Positions 24,886 to 35,198 of a stretch of 64,000 nucleotides of DNA are shown here, piece after piece. This DNA is from Zhengitettix transpicula (lineage: Eukaryota; Arthropoda; Insecta; Orthoptera; Tetrigidae). Positions within the stretch are counted from its first letter, which is position 1, and every line of letters starts with the position of its first letter. The notes beneath the pieces were generated by a model. It saw only the letters and a list, made by a program, of their open reading frames with translations. It was not told the origin of the DNA and searched no databases. Both the position numbers and the translations under genes were made by a program. The stretch spans positions 24,717,501 through 24,781,500 of the forward strand of contig CM073595.1 in the NCBI GenBank assembly GCA_037074705.1. The letters are read 5' to 3'.

Positions 24886-25194
24886 ACAAAGATTGTGATT
24901 CGTTGATTCAAGGTCACTGCCGTCATCGGTCTTCTAATTTAAAACAGACTGCACATAATTAACATATTTGTGGGGTTGTATTATTTATGAAGGTTTAATA
25001 TAAATTGTGTCTGAAGTTAAAATGTATTACAAAATATTACAAGCGTTGTGATTCGTTGATTCAAGGTCACTGCCGTCATCGGTCTTCTAATTTAAAACAG
25101 ACTAGACATAATTAACAGATTTGTGGGGTTGTATTATTCATGAAAGTTTATTATAAATTGTGTCTGAAGTTAAAATGTATTACAAAATATTCGT
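24886..25194 (+). repeat. Tandem duplication, two ~152-bp units
   Basis: TTGTGATTCGTTGATTCAAG at 24894 recurs at 25046, and the ~150 bp that follow match almost base for base through TTAAAATGTATTACAAAATA. Only a handful of substitutions separate the units, so the duplication looks recent compared with most repeats here. The second unit runs directly into the terminal inverted repeat of the next element. Confidence 0.85.
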
Positions 25195-25614
25195 CGAATC
25201 ACCTGATTACTAGTGCAACAATATGACACTGAAAACTAAAATAAACATGCAATCAAACTTTGGCCGTCCGAGAATTGTGCGTCATGCAACCAACATTGGA
25301 CAAAAAAAACTGGAACAAGTGGATTAAACAATTTAATTTATAAATGCTTTTCAACGGGTCCCGTCGGCGATGTAGATAAACGTTTAGTGGCACTTTTATT
25401 ATCACTGATGAGACAACTGCTAATTTTCAATTCGATTAATGTGGAACTCGACTTTGTAAAATATGATAATTTGGTCAAGATGTTTAATTTCACACCAAGA
25501 AAGAACATAACTGTGGATTGAAACAAGTTTCTTACACGTCGTCAAGGAGAAACAAAATATTATTGCACTAGTGGTCACGTGATTCGACGAATATTTTAAA
25601 TTCAGACACAGATT
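25154..25614. mobile_element. Element with ~60-bp terminal inverted repeats
   Basis: The left terminus (25154-25224) has TGTGTCTGAAGTTAAAAT, ATATTCGTCGAATCAC and ACTAGTGCAACAATAT. The right terminus (25557-25614) reverse-complements to TGTGTCTGAATTTAAAATAT, TCGTCGAATCACGTGACCAC and TAGTGCAATAATAT. The left copy has a ~12-bp insertion (GTATTACAAAAT). About 330 bp between them are non-coding. A non-autonomous DNA transposon is the likeliest reading. Confidence 0.6.
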
Positions 25615-25800
25615 TTTTTTGTCAGAACTTAAAAATTTTTAGACTTATCTGTGAAGTATGGGTCTTACGAGAAATTTTAGTTAAAGACGTCTTAATACGT
25701 GGACTAAATCAGTCAAATTTGTTTCCAAATGAAATATTGTAGCATGTAAATGACCAAAATATGGAAAGAACTATGCATCTCCTGACAGATTTCTGAGATA

Positions 25801-26629
25801 GTTAACTAGTTTAGGAAAAGCACGTAAAGAAGAAATTTACTGGACGACGGGGCAGGTAAAGAACCAGAAAAGGTAAAAGTAAATAGGCCGGCAAATAGCT
25901 AAAAATATATTTAGGTCGGAGTCCGAATTGAAACGCAGAGGAGGAAGCCGATTGAGTTTAGCAATGTTCATATCAGTATATTTATAAGCCATTTCAAATT
26001 TTGTCAATCCGTTTAGATACCATAATATTACGAAATAATAGCCACACGAGAGGGCGTAGAGTCAAATTTATTTAAGAAGGTCACTCTAAAAGTAGTGCAT
26101 AACATTTATTTGAAAATTAAATTTTCATACTACAGCTTTCCCATTTTTACAGTGTGTTGATCTTAGAAAGAAAATTTCCGACATATTCTCCATATTTAAC
26201 TCTCTGCACATTTCCAGGTGGTACAGCGTGGGGTCTGCCCCTGCGAGGACAATCCGGAATATTGGCGCGCCCTCTTTCAGCACGTCATCTACTTGCCCAC
26301 TCCGATCGATTAAACCTTTTGTGGTTATTTCACAACTATCTCGTTCTCACAGCACACGAATTCTATAACAGCACGTTTCTTATTAATTAATTATCTAAAT
26401 ATCAAGTGCAGCAGCCATCTTGAAGGCATGCTATGACAGCGCCAATACACAAGTGGGAAGAATGTATCTATAAACTCCATACATTGTAAATATGTTTAAT
26501 GAAAAATGGAATTAAAATAGTGTGCATTACTTTTGCAGTATATGTAGAATGAATTAAATTGTGTAAAGTTCTGGAAATACTTATATCAATTGTTTCAGCG
26601 TTAATTTTCGCAAGTACAAGTTTCTGAAT
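25801..26629 (+). repeat. Large inverted repeat, left arm
   Basis: About 0.83 kb that is repeated in reverse at 31899-32666 with high identity: GTTAACTAGTTTAGGAAAAG, TAGGTCGGAGTCCGAATTGA, GCCACACGAGAGGGCGTAGA, GGACAATCCGGAATATTGGC and ATATCAATTGTTTCAGC occur in both. In one plus-strand frame (about 26195-26310) it encodes VQRGVCPCEDNPEYWRALF and then QHVIYLPTPID before a stop, and this short frame is kept in the other arm; another overlapping frame is also open in both. I do not recognise the family. The arms could be two opposed copies of a retroelement end or LTR, or the termini of one 6.9 kb structure. Confidence 0.8.
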
Positions 26630-26760
26630 CTCCTCAAATGGATGATTTTTTTGCAGTACGTGATGAAAGGCGTAGAAGGGTGGCCTCAGAACTCACATTC
26701 TACAAAGAGCAGCACCGACTGTCCTAGTGAGGGGAATCAGTAAAATAACCAGTTTCAGGT

Positions 26761-27245
26761 GTGGCCAAAATACACAGAACTAAAATCGAATGCGGAAAAG
26801 TTATATCATTTTGCAAAATTTTTTGTAAATTTGTAGCTTTCAAAATTTTAAACTTTCAAAAAAGAGATTCGAATGTTGGTACAAGTGAATGCGATACTTT
26901 TAGTATAGCTATAAATGCGAAGTGTGGGAAAGTGAGTGAGAAAGTCCATGAAGCAATCCGGAATGTTGATGTGATTATAAATAACCAAATCGTGAAATTT
27001 CAGCTTGACACAGGAGCACAGAGAAACTGCACGAGTGTAATTAACATATTCAATGAATAGGGGTATGAGTAATGATATTATTAAAACCAGTTCAAAGCAA
27101 ATTAGTTTCGGCACGTTAGTCCCAAATGTGGGAACATGTCATCTAGTTTGTTAAGTATGGTCAGGAAAATTACTATTCCACATCATAGATTTCGCTTGTT
27201 ATAAGCTTAGATACTTGTATGAGATTAGGTCTCATAAATAGAATT
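26761..27245 (+). pseudogene. Gypsy-type retroelement protease remnant
   Basis: The open frame at 26761-27060 ends with VIINNQIVKFQLDTGAQRNC, the retropepsin signature (hydrophobic strand, then LDTGA with the catalytic Asp). After a stop and frameshift, LDTCMRLGLINRIN near 27205-27245 matches the LG.DTC.KLGLI motif that closes the protease domain and leads to reverse transcriptase in K02A2.6-like Ty3/gypsy elements. A Cys-rich stretch (IECGKVISFCKIFCK) near the start may be what is left of the gag zinc knuckle. No reverse transcriptase follows. The copy is broken by stops and frameshifts and is inactive. Confidence 0.65.
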
Positions 27246-28168
27246 AATGGAGCGCCAGTTACACAAGGATGCCTGACAACTTTGTCGAGCCATTTCCAGT
27301 GTTTGTGAAGGTTTAGGTTATAACGTGCTTCTGACACTACGCTATAATTTTGTACAGGCGAGACTTTTAAGCAAATTAGCGCTTTATTTATCAATATCAA
27401 TTATACATAATGCTATAGCACGCGTCTGCAGCGATGGTGTGTGGCGCAGATTGAGAGAAGAGAGGGAGCGAACACGTGCAGCACACTCAAAGACATATAT
27501 AAACAACATAGACTGAACAAGTCGCCGCCATATTTGAAGCAAATTAAAAATTCAGCCGCCATGTTTTATAAGGGCTGGTGGGCGTTCCCCTATCGTCTTC
27601 TAGCCTTTACTAATGCCGCACAAATGACCTAAAACTAAAGGTAAATCTCTAAAAACAACATTTTTTTAAGGTTTAAGTAAATATAACACATTTAGGGCAT
27701 TGAAAAATTTATTGACCTTTAAATAATATCAGTTTTGTATACAATTGCTTAATATTGAGTCCTCTTTCATCCATTGCTTTTTATTTACACATATGATGAA
27801 TTCTGCAATGTTTTAATAAAACCTTTCTTAAAATTGAGTAGTGAGTTTCCTCACCAAATTCGGCCGAATCTATTAAATGGTCGAATAGACTAAATAAAAT
27901 TTGTTTATGTACCTCCACACACAATTTTAATAGCAAATTCTTCTTTCCTATGTGTGTTTCATTATTCCTCAATACTTTTTCAGCAAGTGTAAATAATAAA
28001 AAATATAAAAAAGGGGACTAGATTATTTGCAGTACAGAGAAATACTTTAATAAAAATAAATCTGACTCTCATTATACATGATCATGAAGAATAAGTTAAG
28101 TTAGAAATGAAAAATGCTGATACGTCGGAAAAATAATAAGGAAGGTAGTCAAATACAGACGAAATAGT
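27246..28168. other. No gene seen; possible promoter-like patch
   Basis: A more GC-rich patch at 27410-27610 contains TATATAAACAACATAG, which might be an LTR or promoter remnant, but nothing ties it to a gene. The rest is AT-rich and empty. Confidence 0.4.
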
Positions 28169-28231
28169 CTAGAGCGACACAACCGCACCTCCAAAGCTTG
28201 TCAAATGACGGGTGCAGTTGTGTCGCTCTAG
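28169..28231. repeat. Hairpin, 21-bp arms
   Basis: CTAGAGCGACACAACCGCAC at 28169-28188 is answered by GTGCAGTTGTGTCGCTCTAG at 28212-28231 with one mismatch, across a 21-nt loop. The hammerhead-like motif at 28243-28281 follows directly, similar to other loci here where such a core lies in or beside an inverted repeat. Confidence 0.8.
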
Positions 28232-28242
28232 GCTGTTCTTAG

Positions 28243-28281
28243 CACCTGAAGAAAGGACAAGGATCCCAGAAACGTTGTGTG
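28243..28281 (+). ncRNA. Hammerhead-like motif
   Basis: Order is GCAC, CTGAAGA (28246-28252), AAGGACAAGGATCCCA, GAAACGTT (28269-28276), GTGTGG. GCAC with GTGT gives a 4-bp stem I including a wobble pair, GTT fits the cleavage rule, and ACGT could be a dimeric stem III. Stem II is only GGA/TCC with unpaired flanking bases, so activity is doubtful. Confidence 0.35.
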
Positions 28282-28489
28282 GTTTTTATATTATCACTTA
28301 TTTTGTCTGAATTTGGCTATCTTTCTTCTTATTATTATTATTAAGCTGATACCTAATGTAAATAATTATTTTTGTGGGCTGGGTTTTTACGTTAAATCAA
28401 AAAAATATTGACCATTAAAGAAATTTTATATAAGTTTATTACATTTAAACATGAAAAACTCTTATCTCAGGCACCTGTGGTTTTTACAT

Positions 28490-29080
28490 AGAAGAGATCT
28501 GCTGCCCGTACCAAATACGTACTGCTATTCTGTGTTGTGTTGCTTGCTGTAGCTCTCGTACCGACGTCTCCGTATCTCACAGCCGGCAGAACGGGTTAAG
28601 TGCAGTGATGACTTTAGTCAGGTCCGTTGCAAGGCGTCGACTCAGGGGTACCACTGACTAAGGCGTCGGCCATCGGGATTGATTGCTGGCAAGCCGTCGT
28701 ACTAAATTGTGTGGCTTCGATGAACTCTTCACTAACAAATTGTGGCCCCTTTCTCACGACGATTCTGCCTCGGACTATATCAGAGACAACAACTTGGAAA
28801 AGTTTACAGCAGAACTCATGAGATTTGTAGATCGGTGACACTTAAAACGTATACACGTAACGCAATACGGAGCCTCTCATAATCACATCCACCAGCTGCG
28901 GTGAGCGCAGAACAACTGTCCAGTTTCAAAAGCCTATCTCCGTTCCCTCCATTATAGCCTCCCATTCTTTTACTTTTTACACTATTAGAAAACTTCGTCG
29001 AAATGTCAGTTTCACTGATTTTTCCATTGTTGCAAGAGTTATAGCACGCAGCTGCAGTTCCGTAGTCAACAATGGCCAAC
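28490..29080. other. GC-richer island, origin unknown
   Basis: Distinctly less AT-rich than its surroundings, with open frames on both strands. A minus-strand frame (28614-28841) contains RIVVRKGPQFVSEEFIEA, which faintly resembles the GPQF..EEF segment of retroviral-type integrases, and the neighbouring minus frame (28816-29079) has no recognisable domain. It could be a decayed retroelement or an exonic or promoter region; I cannot decide. Confidence 0.3.
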
Positions 29081-30013
29081 TATTCTGTCATGTTGAGGCC
29101 AACAATCGAGACAGGACACGAAAATTACTTGTATGGAAATATTTATCTCCTCCACCTTCACACACTTGCACGATTTCGAATTTTCCAAACCACAGCAAAC
29201 AACACTTCCAAGACAAAGCAAAACTAAGCCAAAATACACGCGTTACACTAAAATACGATACTTAATGTATTTTCGAACTACGATTATTACAATTGTAGGT
29301 TGAACACACGCTTGGCATGATTAATATTAACAAAACAATATATTTTAACACTAAAACTTAAAAACTTTTACCAACAGCGTAAACACAACTAAGAATTTCG
29401 GTGAAGTAGACCTACTAAACAAATGGCGGTCAGTGTTGTTTGTTGCTGCCACCCAGAGCGCTGTAACGCTGATATAGCAACTCTATTATGTTCATATATC
29501 TCTTTGAGCACAACTATCAGCACCTGCGCAGAGAAACACTAAACTGGACAGCCAAGAAATGTGACGAGGACTCTAGTTCTTACAAAAAAAAATGCCCAGA
29601 TATTACAATGCCACAGCGGCACAAAACCCTGTCGGTACTGACAACATTACAACACCTGCGACTCAGTTTGTTTCTAAGCAGTAGAAGTATCTTTATGTAT
29701 TTTTCTGGCTTTGAGTTTTCTCCAACTTCTATTCCATTCAATTATATGAAACGTAACGAACATCGAACTACAATATTCAAGATTGTATTTAATACAGTGG
29801 GCAGGGAGAAAATTAAATTAAAGAAATCGTAGAAACGAACAAAACAAAATTAATTTAAGTTATAAATTTATTCATGGGAATTTAAAAATAATTTCTCTCT
29901 TGTTAAATCATAGATACACAGGTAAAAATTTATAATTTATGTCAATAAATAACTTGTAACTAACCTTTAATTTAATTTTTTAAAGCACGTAAGTCAAATG
30001 TAATGTAAATATA
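29081..30013. other. No gene seen
   Basis: A plus-strand frame of 114 codons at 29488-29832 has no recognised domain. Nothing else supportable. Confidence 0.5.
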
Positions 30014-31297
30014 ACACTGTGAACAATAAGTAAGGTTGATTTATTTATAAAATATAAATTCTTTATTTATTCTACCAAATCAATTTCATCTCCTTCAAAG
30101 AAATCCCCGTCCGATAAAACGAATTTTTTCCAACGCTTTTTCCAGTACTCGAAACAGTCGGAATAGTCTTATTCCGGTATAGCCTTCAAGACCTTCTTCG
30201 ATTCGGATTTTATCTCCTCAATCGTCCCAGCATTGGTCTTTTGAGTTTTCTGAATAGCCAGAAGTCGCACGGAGCCAAATCAGGCGAATACGGTGGTTGC
30301 GGAACGATATGAGTCGAGTTTTTTGCAAGAACCAATGCAGTATGACATGGTGCTTTATCGTTATGAAGGAACCAAGAGTTGTTTGCCCATAATTCCGGCC
30401 GTTTCAGACGAATAGCATCACGCAAACGACGCATAACGCTCAAATAATACTCTTTGTTGACAGTTTGTCCAGGAGGAAGGAATTCATAGTGCACCACACC
30501 ACGATAATCAAAGAAAACTGTCAACATGACCTTGATTCTTGATCGACTTTCCCGTGGTCTTTTCGGTCTTGCTTCACCTTTTGCACGATATTCGCTGGAT
30601 TGGTCGGTGGTTTCAGGGTCGTATGCGTAAATCCAAGTCTCGTCTCCAGTAATGATACATTTCAAGTGGTCCTGATAGTCAGACAGGAAAGTTTCACACA
30701 CATCAACGCGACGCTTTTTTTCCAAACAATTGAGTGATTTTGGCACCAATGGAGACTTGACGCGTTTGAAACACAAAACATTCTTCAAAAAGGTTTGGGC
30801 TGAGCAAAAAGATATTCCAACACTATCAGCGAGATCTCTAATTCTCCATCGACGATTTTCAAGCACCAAATCTTTGATATTTTGGACGTGGCCCTCGTCG
30901 GTAGACGTTGATGGTCGTCCAGAGTGCGGTTCGTCTTCAACGCGTTCTCGGCCCTCTTTGAACTCGTTGTACCACTTATAAAAGTTTTTTTGAGCCAGAG
31001 TTTGATCACCAAAGGCCTTCCGCAACATTTTCAACGTGTCCGCACAAGAATATTCGTTCCGCTAACAAAATTTGATGCAAGTTCATTGCTCAACAAAATC
31101 ACCCATTGCAAAAATCGAAAAATTCACTTTTGGTTCTTTACAAAAACACGTGTAACTCGGAGATAATTAAACCTTTTAACAAACAGACGATTGGCAAATA
31201 TTATAGACAGTCCTACCAACCTAGGAAAAAATGTATCTGCCTTCCTAATACCCTGGAGTTTTAAATGACAATTTCACCTTACTTTTGATCACAGTGG
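30014..31297 (-). mobile_element. Full-length mariner element
   Basis: Both terminal inverted repeats are visible. ACACTGTGAACAATAAGTAA starts at 30014; the other end, read on the minus strand from 31297, is CCACTGTGATCAAAAGTAAG. Each is flanked by the TA target duplication expected for Tc1/mariner elements (30012-30013 and 31298-31299). The length of 1284 bp is typical for mariners. The transposase is on the minus strand and is broken (see 30067-31106). It lies inside the large inverted repeat 25801-32666. Confidence 0.9.
30067..31106 (-). pseudogene. Mariner transposase, inactivated
   Basis: Mariner transposases bind the terminal repeats through an N-terminal helix-turn-helix domain and cut and paste the element with a DDD catalytic triad. 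Here the N terminus has two in-frame stops (after FVEQ and after TCIKFC) just downstream of the probable ATG at 31106. The open part (31034-30210) shows FYKWYNEFKEGRERVEDEPH and SGRPSTST (linker), ITGDETWIYAYDPET (first Asp), LHNDKAPCHTALVLAKN (second Asp) and PPYSPDLAPCDFWLF (third Asp). Between the second and third Asp I count 30 residues, not the usual 34, because four residues are missing after PCHTALV. A frameshift follows LKRP; IEEIKSESKKVLKAIPE and, after one more stop, FEYWKKRWKKFVLSDGDFF complete the C terminus to the stop at 30067. The copy cannot make a working protein. Confidence 0.93.
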
Positions 31298-31898
31298 TAT
31301 ATACGTTAAAGGCCTAGACGTTAGTATAACTCAAAATAAAATATTACTACAATACAACTGAATAATTTAGACTATGATACAATTGATATTTCTTGTTCCG
31401 TTGAATTGTGGAGGCGTGAAACTCATTACTTTAATTGAATTTTTAAACGGAAAATAAATAAAGACCTTTTCCTAACTGTGGACTTTCTCGAAACTTTATG
31501 AAAGAATCACAAACTTATTTAGACTGTTAATTAGTCAATTGACATAAGATTCTAGCCGATATTCAAATAAGTGATTCAATACATTTTTATGCACAGAACC
31601 ACAATTTTTTTTTTCGCTGAGTGAGCACGCCTTTTCTTAATTACAGAATTGAAGTTAGCCGGAATTTTTTGCCGCCCAAATCGTCGATTCGTTCCAATTA
31701 GCACGAGGGGAAGTTCTTGATCAGTTCGGTAAAGATTTTTTAGTGTTGAAATTAGATTTGTCGAGACAGTTGTGAATGTTGCGGAGGCACAAGACTTCGC
31801 TAATGACCTCTGCCTCAGGCCGCAAGATCTTCGGAATTCTACCTCCAACCCTCTCAGTGTCGTGCCATACGTAGCGTTCACGATTCACAGAGTTCAAC
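31298..31898. other. No gene recognised
   Basis: A minus-strand frame of 101 codons at 31576-31881, ending just inside the inverted-repeat arm, has normal amino-acid complexity (FRRSCGLRQRSLAKSCA, LPLVLIGTNRRFGRQ) but I do not recognise it. It may be part of the element that ends in the arm. Confidence 0.35.
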
Positions 31899-32666
31899 AT
31901 TCAGAACTTTGTACTTGCTGAAACAATTGATATAAGTATTTCCAGAACTTTACACAATTTAATTCGTTCTACATATACTGCAAAAGTAATACACACTATT
32001 TTTATTTAAATTTAATTTTTCAATTAACATCTTTACAATTTATGGAGTTTATAGATACATCCTTCCCACATGCCTTCAAGATGGCTGCTGCACTTGATAT
32101 TTGCCAAAAGAAACGTGCTGTTACAGATCTCGTGTGCTGTGAGAACGAGATAGTTGTGAAATGTCCACAAAAGGTTTAATCGATCGGAGTGGGCAAGTAG
32201 ATGACGTGCTGAAAGAGGGCACGCCAATATTCGGGATTGTCCTCGCAGCGGCAGACACCACGTTGTACCGCCTGGCAATGTGCAGAGAGTTAACGACATG
32301 GAGATTATGTGGGAAATTTTGTTTCTAAGATCAACACACTGTAAAAATGGGAAAGCTGTAGGATAAAAATTTAATTTTCAAATTAATGTTATACACTACT
32401 TGTGGAGTGACCTTCGTAAATAGATTCGACTCTACGCCCTCTCGTGTGGCTATTATTTCGTAATATTATGGTATCTTAACGGATTGACAAAATTAAAAAT
32501 GGCTTATAAATAAACTGATATGAACATTGCCTAACTCAATCGGCTTCCTCCTTGCGTTTTAATTCGGACTCCGACCTAAATTTATTTTTAGCTATTTGCC
32601 TGCCTATTTACTTTTAACTTTTCTGGTTCTTTCCCTTCTTTATGTGCTTTTCCTGAACTAGTTAAC
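31899..32666 (-). repeat. Large inverted repeat, right arm
   Basis: Reverse complement of 25801-26629, a little shorter (768 bp) through small deletions. On the minus strand it keeps VQRGVCRCEDNPEYWRALF and QHVIYLPTPID followed by the same stop. The outer boundary (GTTAACTAGTTCAGGAAAAG) and inner boundary (CAGCAAGTACAAAGTTCTGA) match the left arm. Confidence 0.8.
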
Positions 32667-34189
32667 TACCTGACGTTCCCTGTCCATATTAACTATCTGA
32701 CGTCTCTTCAGACTGTCCTTTCAAAGCTTGTCTGTCTCCCGTTGCGTAATTGTTTCCTTAGATTTTTGTATGTACCATTTATCGCATTTTATTACCTTTT
32801 ATCGCCTACGACTGAATTCTATAGCGGTAAATTAACTTTGAAAACAGCTTGGTTTTGTCCATTCTGACATTTACACGTTTCTAAAAGTTCCCTACTACTT
32901 ACAAAGACAATATGAAGCTTCCTTTACAGGGCGAACTGTTCTTTGGTGATAAACCTTCTGGTTGTCATAAGTGGTTTTCGTTAATTGCTGTATTCTGCTC
33001 TGACTGTCCGTTTGCCAAAAAAAATGTACACGTACATAATTCAAAATCAATTATAAAATTAATTTATCACATTATCAAGGTTCCTCGATTATCCTAAATC
33101 ATAATAGCGTTGATAATTAAGCACGAATCTATGTTGGTAATAATTGGAGTTGAGGAACCTTGAAATTAATTAGAATAATCATATACGTATTCATTTTTTT
33201 TCGTTTAATTACGCTAAGTAAAAAAATCTATAATGAATTGCAATTTCCTTCTCCGTTAATGGCATAAAACAACGCATTATTCATTTAAGCATATCTACAA
33301 ATAAAATAATAAATGGTACATACAAAAAGCTTTAGATTGATCTCACAACTGATGGTCTAAAGAGATAATGAAAGACAGAACTCAGTATATAAAATTTTTA
33401 TGTCATAAGTTGTTCTTCTGTTTAGTAAAAAATTGTGATTAGAAAATCAACTCCATTACAGAGTATACGAAACTTGTTTCAAAGCAAAATTATGGTGAAT
33501 GTGGGTCGAACCAATAAGTCAGATATCTATTTTTTTTTTTTTTTTGCTTCTGTGAAAATTATAAGAAATTATAAGAAAACTTTATTATCTAATAGATTTT
33601 TTCACGAGTACTGCAGTTTCTTGTTGTAATTGAAATAATTCAATACTCCTTACTTTATAAAATTTGTTTTAGTACTTTCCAGTATCAAAGTTGAGTACCA
33701 AAATTTCCAAAGCTAACGCACGATGACACATGCGTTGTGCAGCTCTTCCATTACGTCAAGCTTCGCCGTCAATTATCAACATTTCAGTGTTTATTCTACC
33801 AATGACTCAATGACTTGACAACTAACGTGAACGCCGACTCAGCGGAACTGATTGTAAACGCAAGAAACACGATATCAGCAGTCGTCCTCTGCCTATTTTG
33901 TTTGCGTATCGTGAAGCGGGAGACTTGAAATCGATTCGATCTTCAAATTTATTTTCCATTCAAATAGAACGTTTCCGGACAAGATCAAAAATTGATCTAC
34001 TGAGTCCCTTCTGCAATAATAATTATGAAATACCCTGGTTATCAGAGAAAAATGGGGCATTACTCAATTTCAGAGCCTTTAATTTGGGTCAGCAAATAAC
34101 AGTGTGAGAATTTCAAACTGTTTCCGTCGCATAAACGGTATGAACTAGATCAAAATAATATTATCGAAATATGTGTTCGCCGTGACAGT
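32667..34189. other. No gene seen
   Basis: AT-rich with a T14 run near 33531. No coding or repeat family recognised. Confidence 0.55.
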
Positions 34190-34335
34190 TGTGGACAACC
34201 TTGACGCGAACAAAACTTTTCTTACAACAGGGCGGTGCCACATGTCACACAGCATACGGGACTATTGCATTGTTGGACGTTGTATTCCTTAGATTCTGAC
34301 GGAATCGTGTGATCTAAGGCATTTTTTTAATGTCA
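34190..34335 (+). pseudogene. DDE transposase fragment
   Basis: Plus-strand translation gives LFLQQGGATCHTAYGTIALL, the motif around the second catalytic Asp (QQDGATCHTA) of a Tc1/mariner-related DDE transposase common in insect genomes. The Asp itself is Gly here. After a frameshift, ESCDLRHFF resembles the RSCDLTPLDFFLW segment that carries the third acidic residue. About 50 residues are left; it is an inactive relic unrelated to the adjacent mariner fragment on the other strand. Confidence 0.6.
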
Positions 34336-34599
34336 TAAATTAATATCGTCATTTTCGTTATGTTGCGTTCCAATATTCTACTTTGATGAAACAATATATG
34401 ATTGACATAGCCTTCTCTCAAATAATTCAAATCCTTTAATTTCCCTTTAAATCTTAAATAATAAGAGAAACATTTCAAGCTGTCACCTCTCTTTGTGTAG
34501 AATTATTAGTTTGTACTGTGATGCGTCCCAATATACATACCATTGCATGCGAATAGGCTGTCATTGACAGCAGAAGCCGTTATGGTTATCAGTGAAGAA

Positions 34600-35198
34600 G
34601 TAGGTACAGATCTGGGCAACTACGGAAATGTTCATTCGAACACGTTTTTGGTCTAACGTGAGCAAACGCGGCACCCAACGCGCCGACAGCTTTCTCATGC
34701 CTAAATGTTGATTTAATATGTGACAAACACGTTCTCATGACCTCTGCTATCTCTCTCACTTTAATTCGGCGGTCGTGTAGCACCATTTGGTGATCTTTGG
34801 CGATGTTTTCGTCGGTAGTTGCAGTTTTAGGACGTCCCCAACGTTCATCGCCTCCCAAGCTCTTACGGCCACGTTTAAATTCAGCTGCCCAAAATTTTAC
34901 TGTGGAAAATTACGGTGCAGTGTCCCCATACACAGAATCTAACTCATCTTTGATTTGTGTAGGCGTACTGCCTTTCAAAAACAAATATTTAATAACAGCT
35001 CGATACTCGATTTTCTCAATATTCACAAAAACAGTCGCATCAACTCACTCAAACGGCTGTTCCATAACAACTGCGGGTCCAAAATGGCTGAAACTTTGGT
35101 GAGTAACTGTCAACAGATGAACAACGAAATTCACGAGTTTTTATTTACTAGTGCTGCCATCTTCACGTTGAGGTCGGAAACTTTTCAGTCCACCCTCG
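34600..35198 (-). pseudogene. Mariner transposase, N-terminal half
   Basis: On the minus strand a terminal repeat begins at 35198 (CGAGGGTGGACTGAAAAGTT) beside a TA at 35199-35200. From ATG at 35065 the translation runs through a stop to VNIEKIEYRAVIKYLFLKG, TPTQIKDELDSVYGDTAP, a stop, FSTVKFWAAEFKRGRKSLGG, WGRPKTATTDENI and VLHDRRIKVREIAEVM. These are the two helix-turn-helix parts of a mariner DNA-binding domain, of a different lineage from the copy at 30 kb. Homology fades near 34610 and the catalytic domain is absent. Confidence 0.85.

Noticed and set aside
28614..28841. Retroviral-type integrase fragment
   Set aside because: Only GPQF..EEF resembles the family; catalytic residues and neighbouring motifs are not seen, so it is mentioned as a possibility only.
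30730..31166. Plus-strand frames over the mariner
   Set aside because: Antisense shadows of the transposase.
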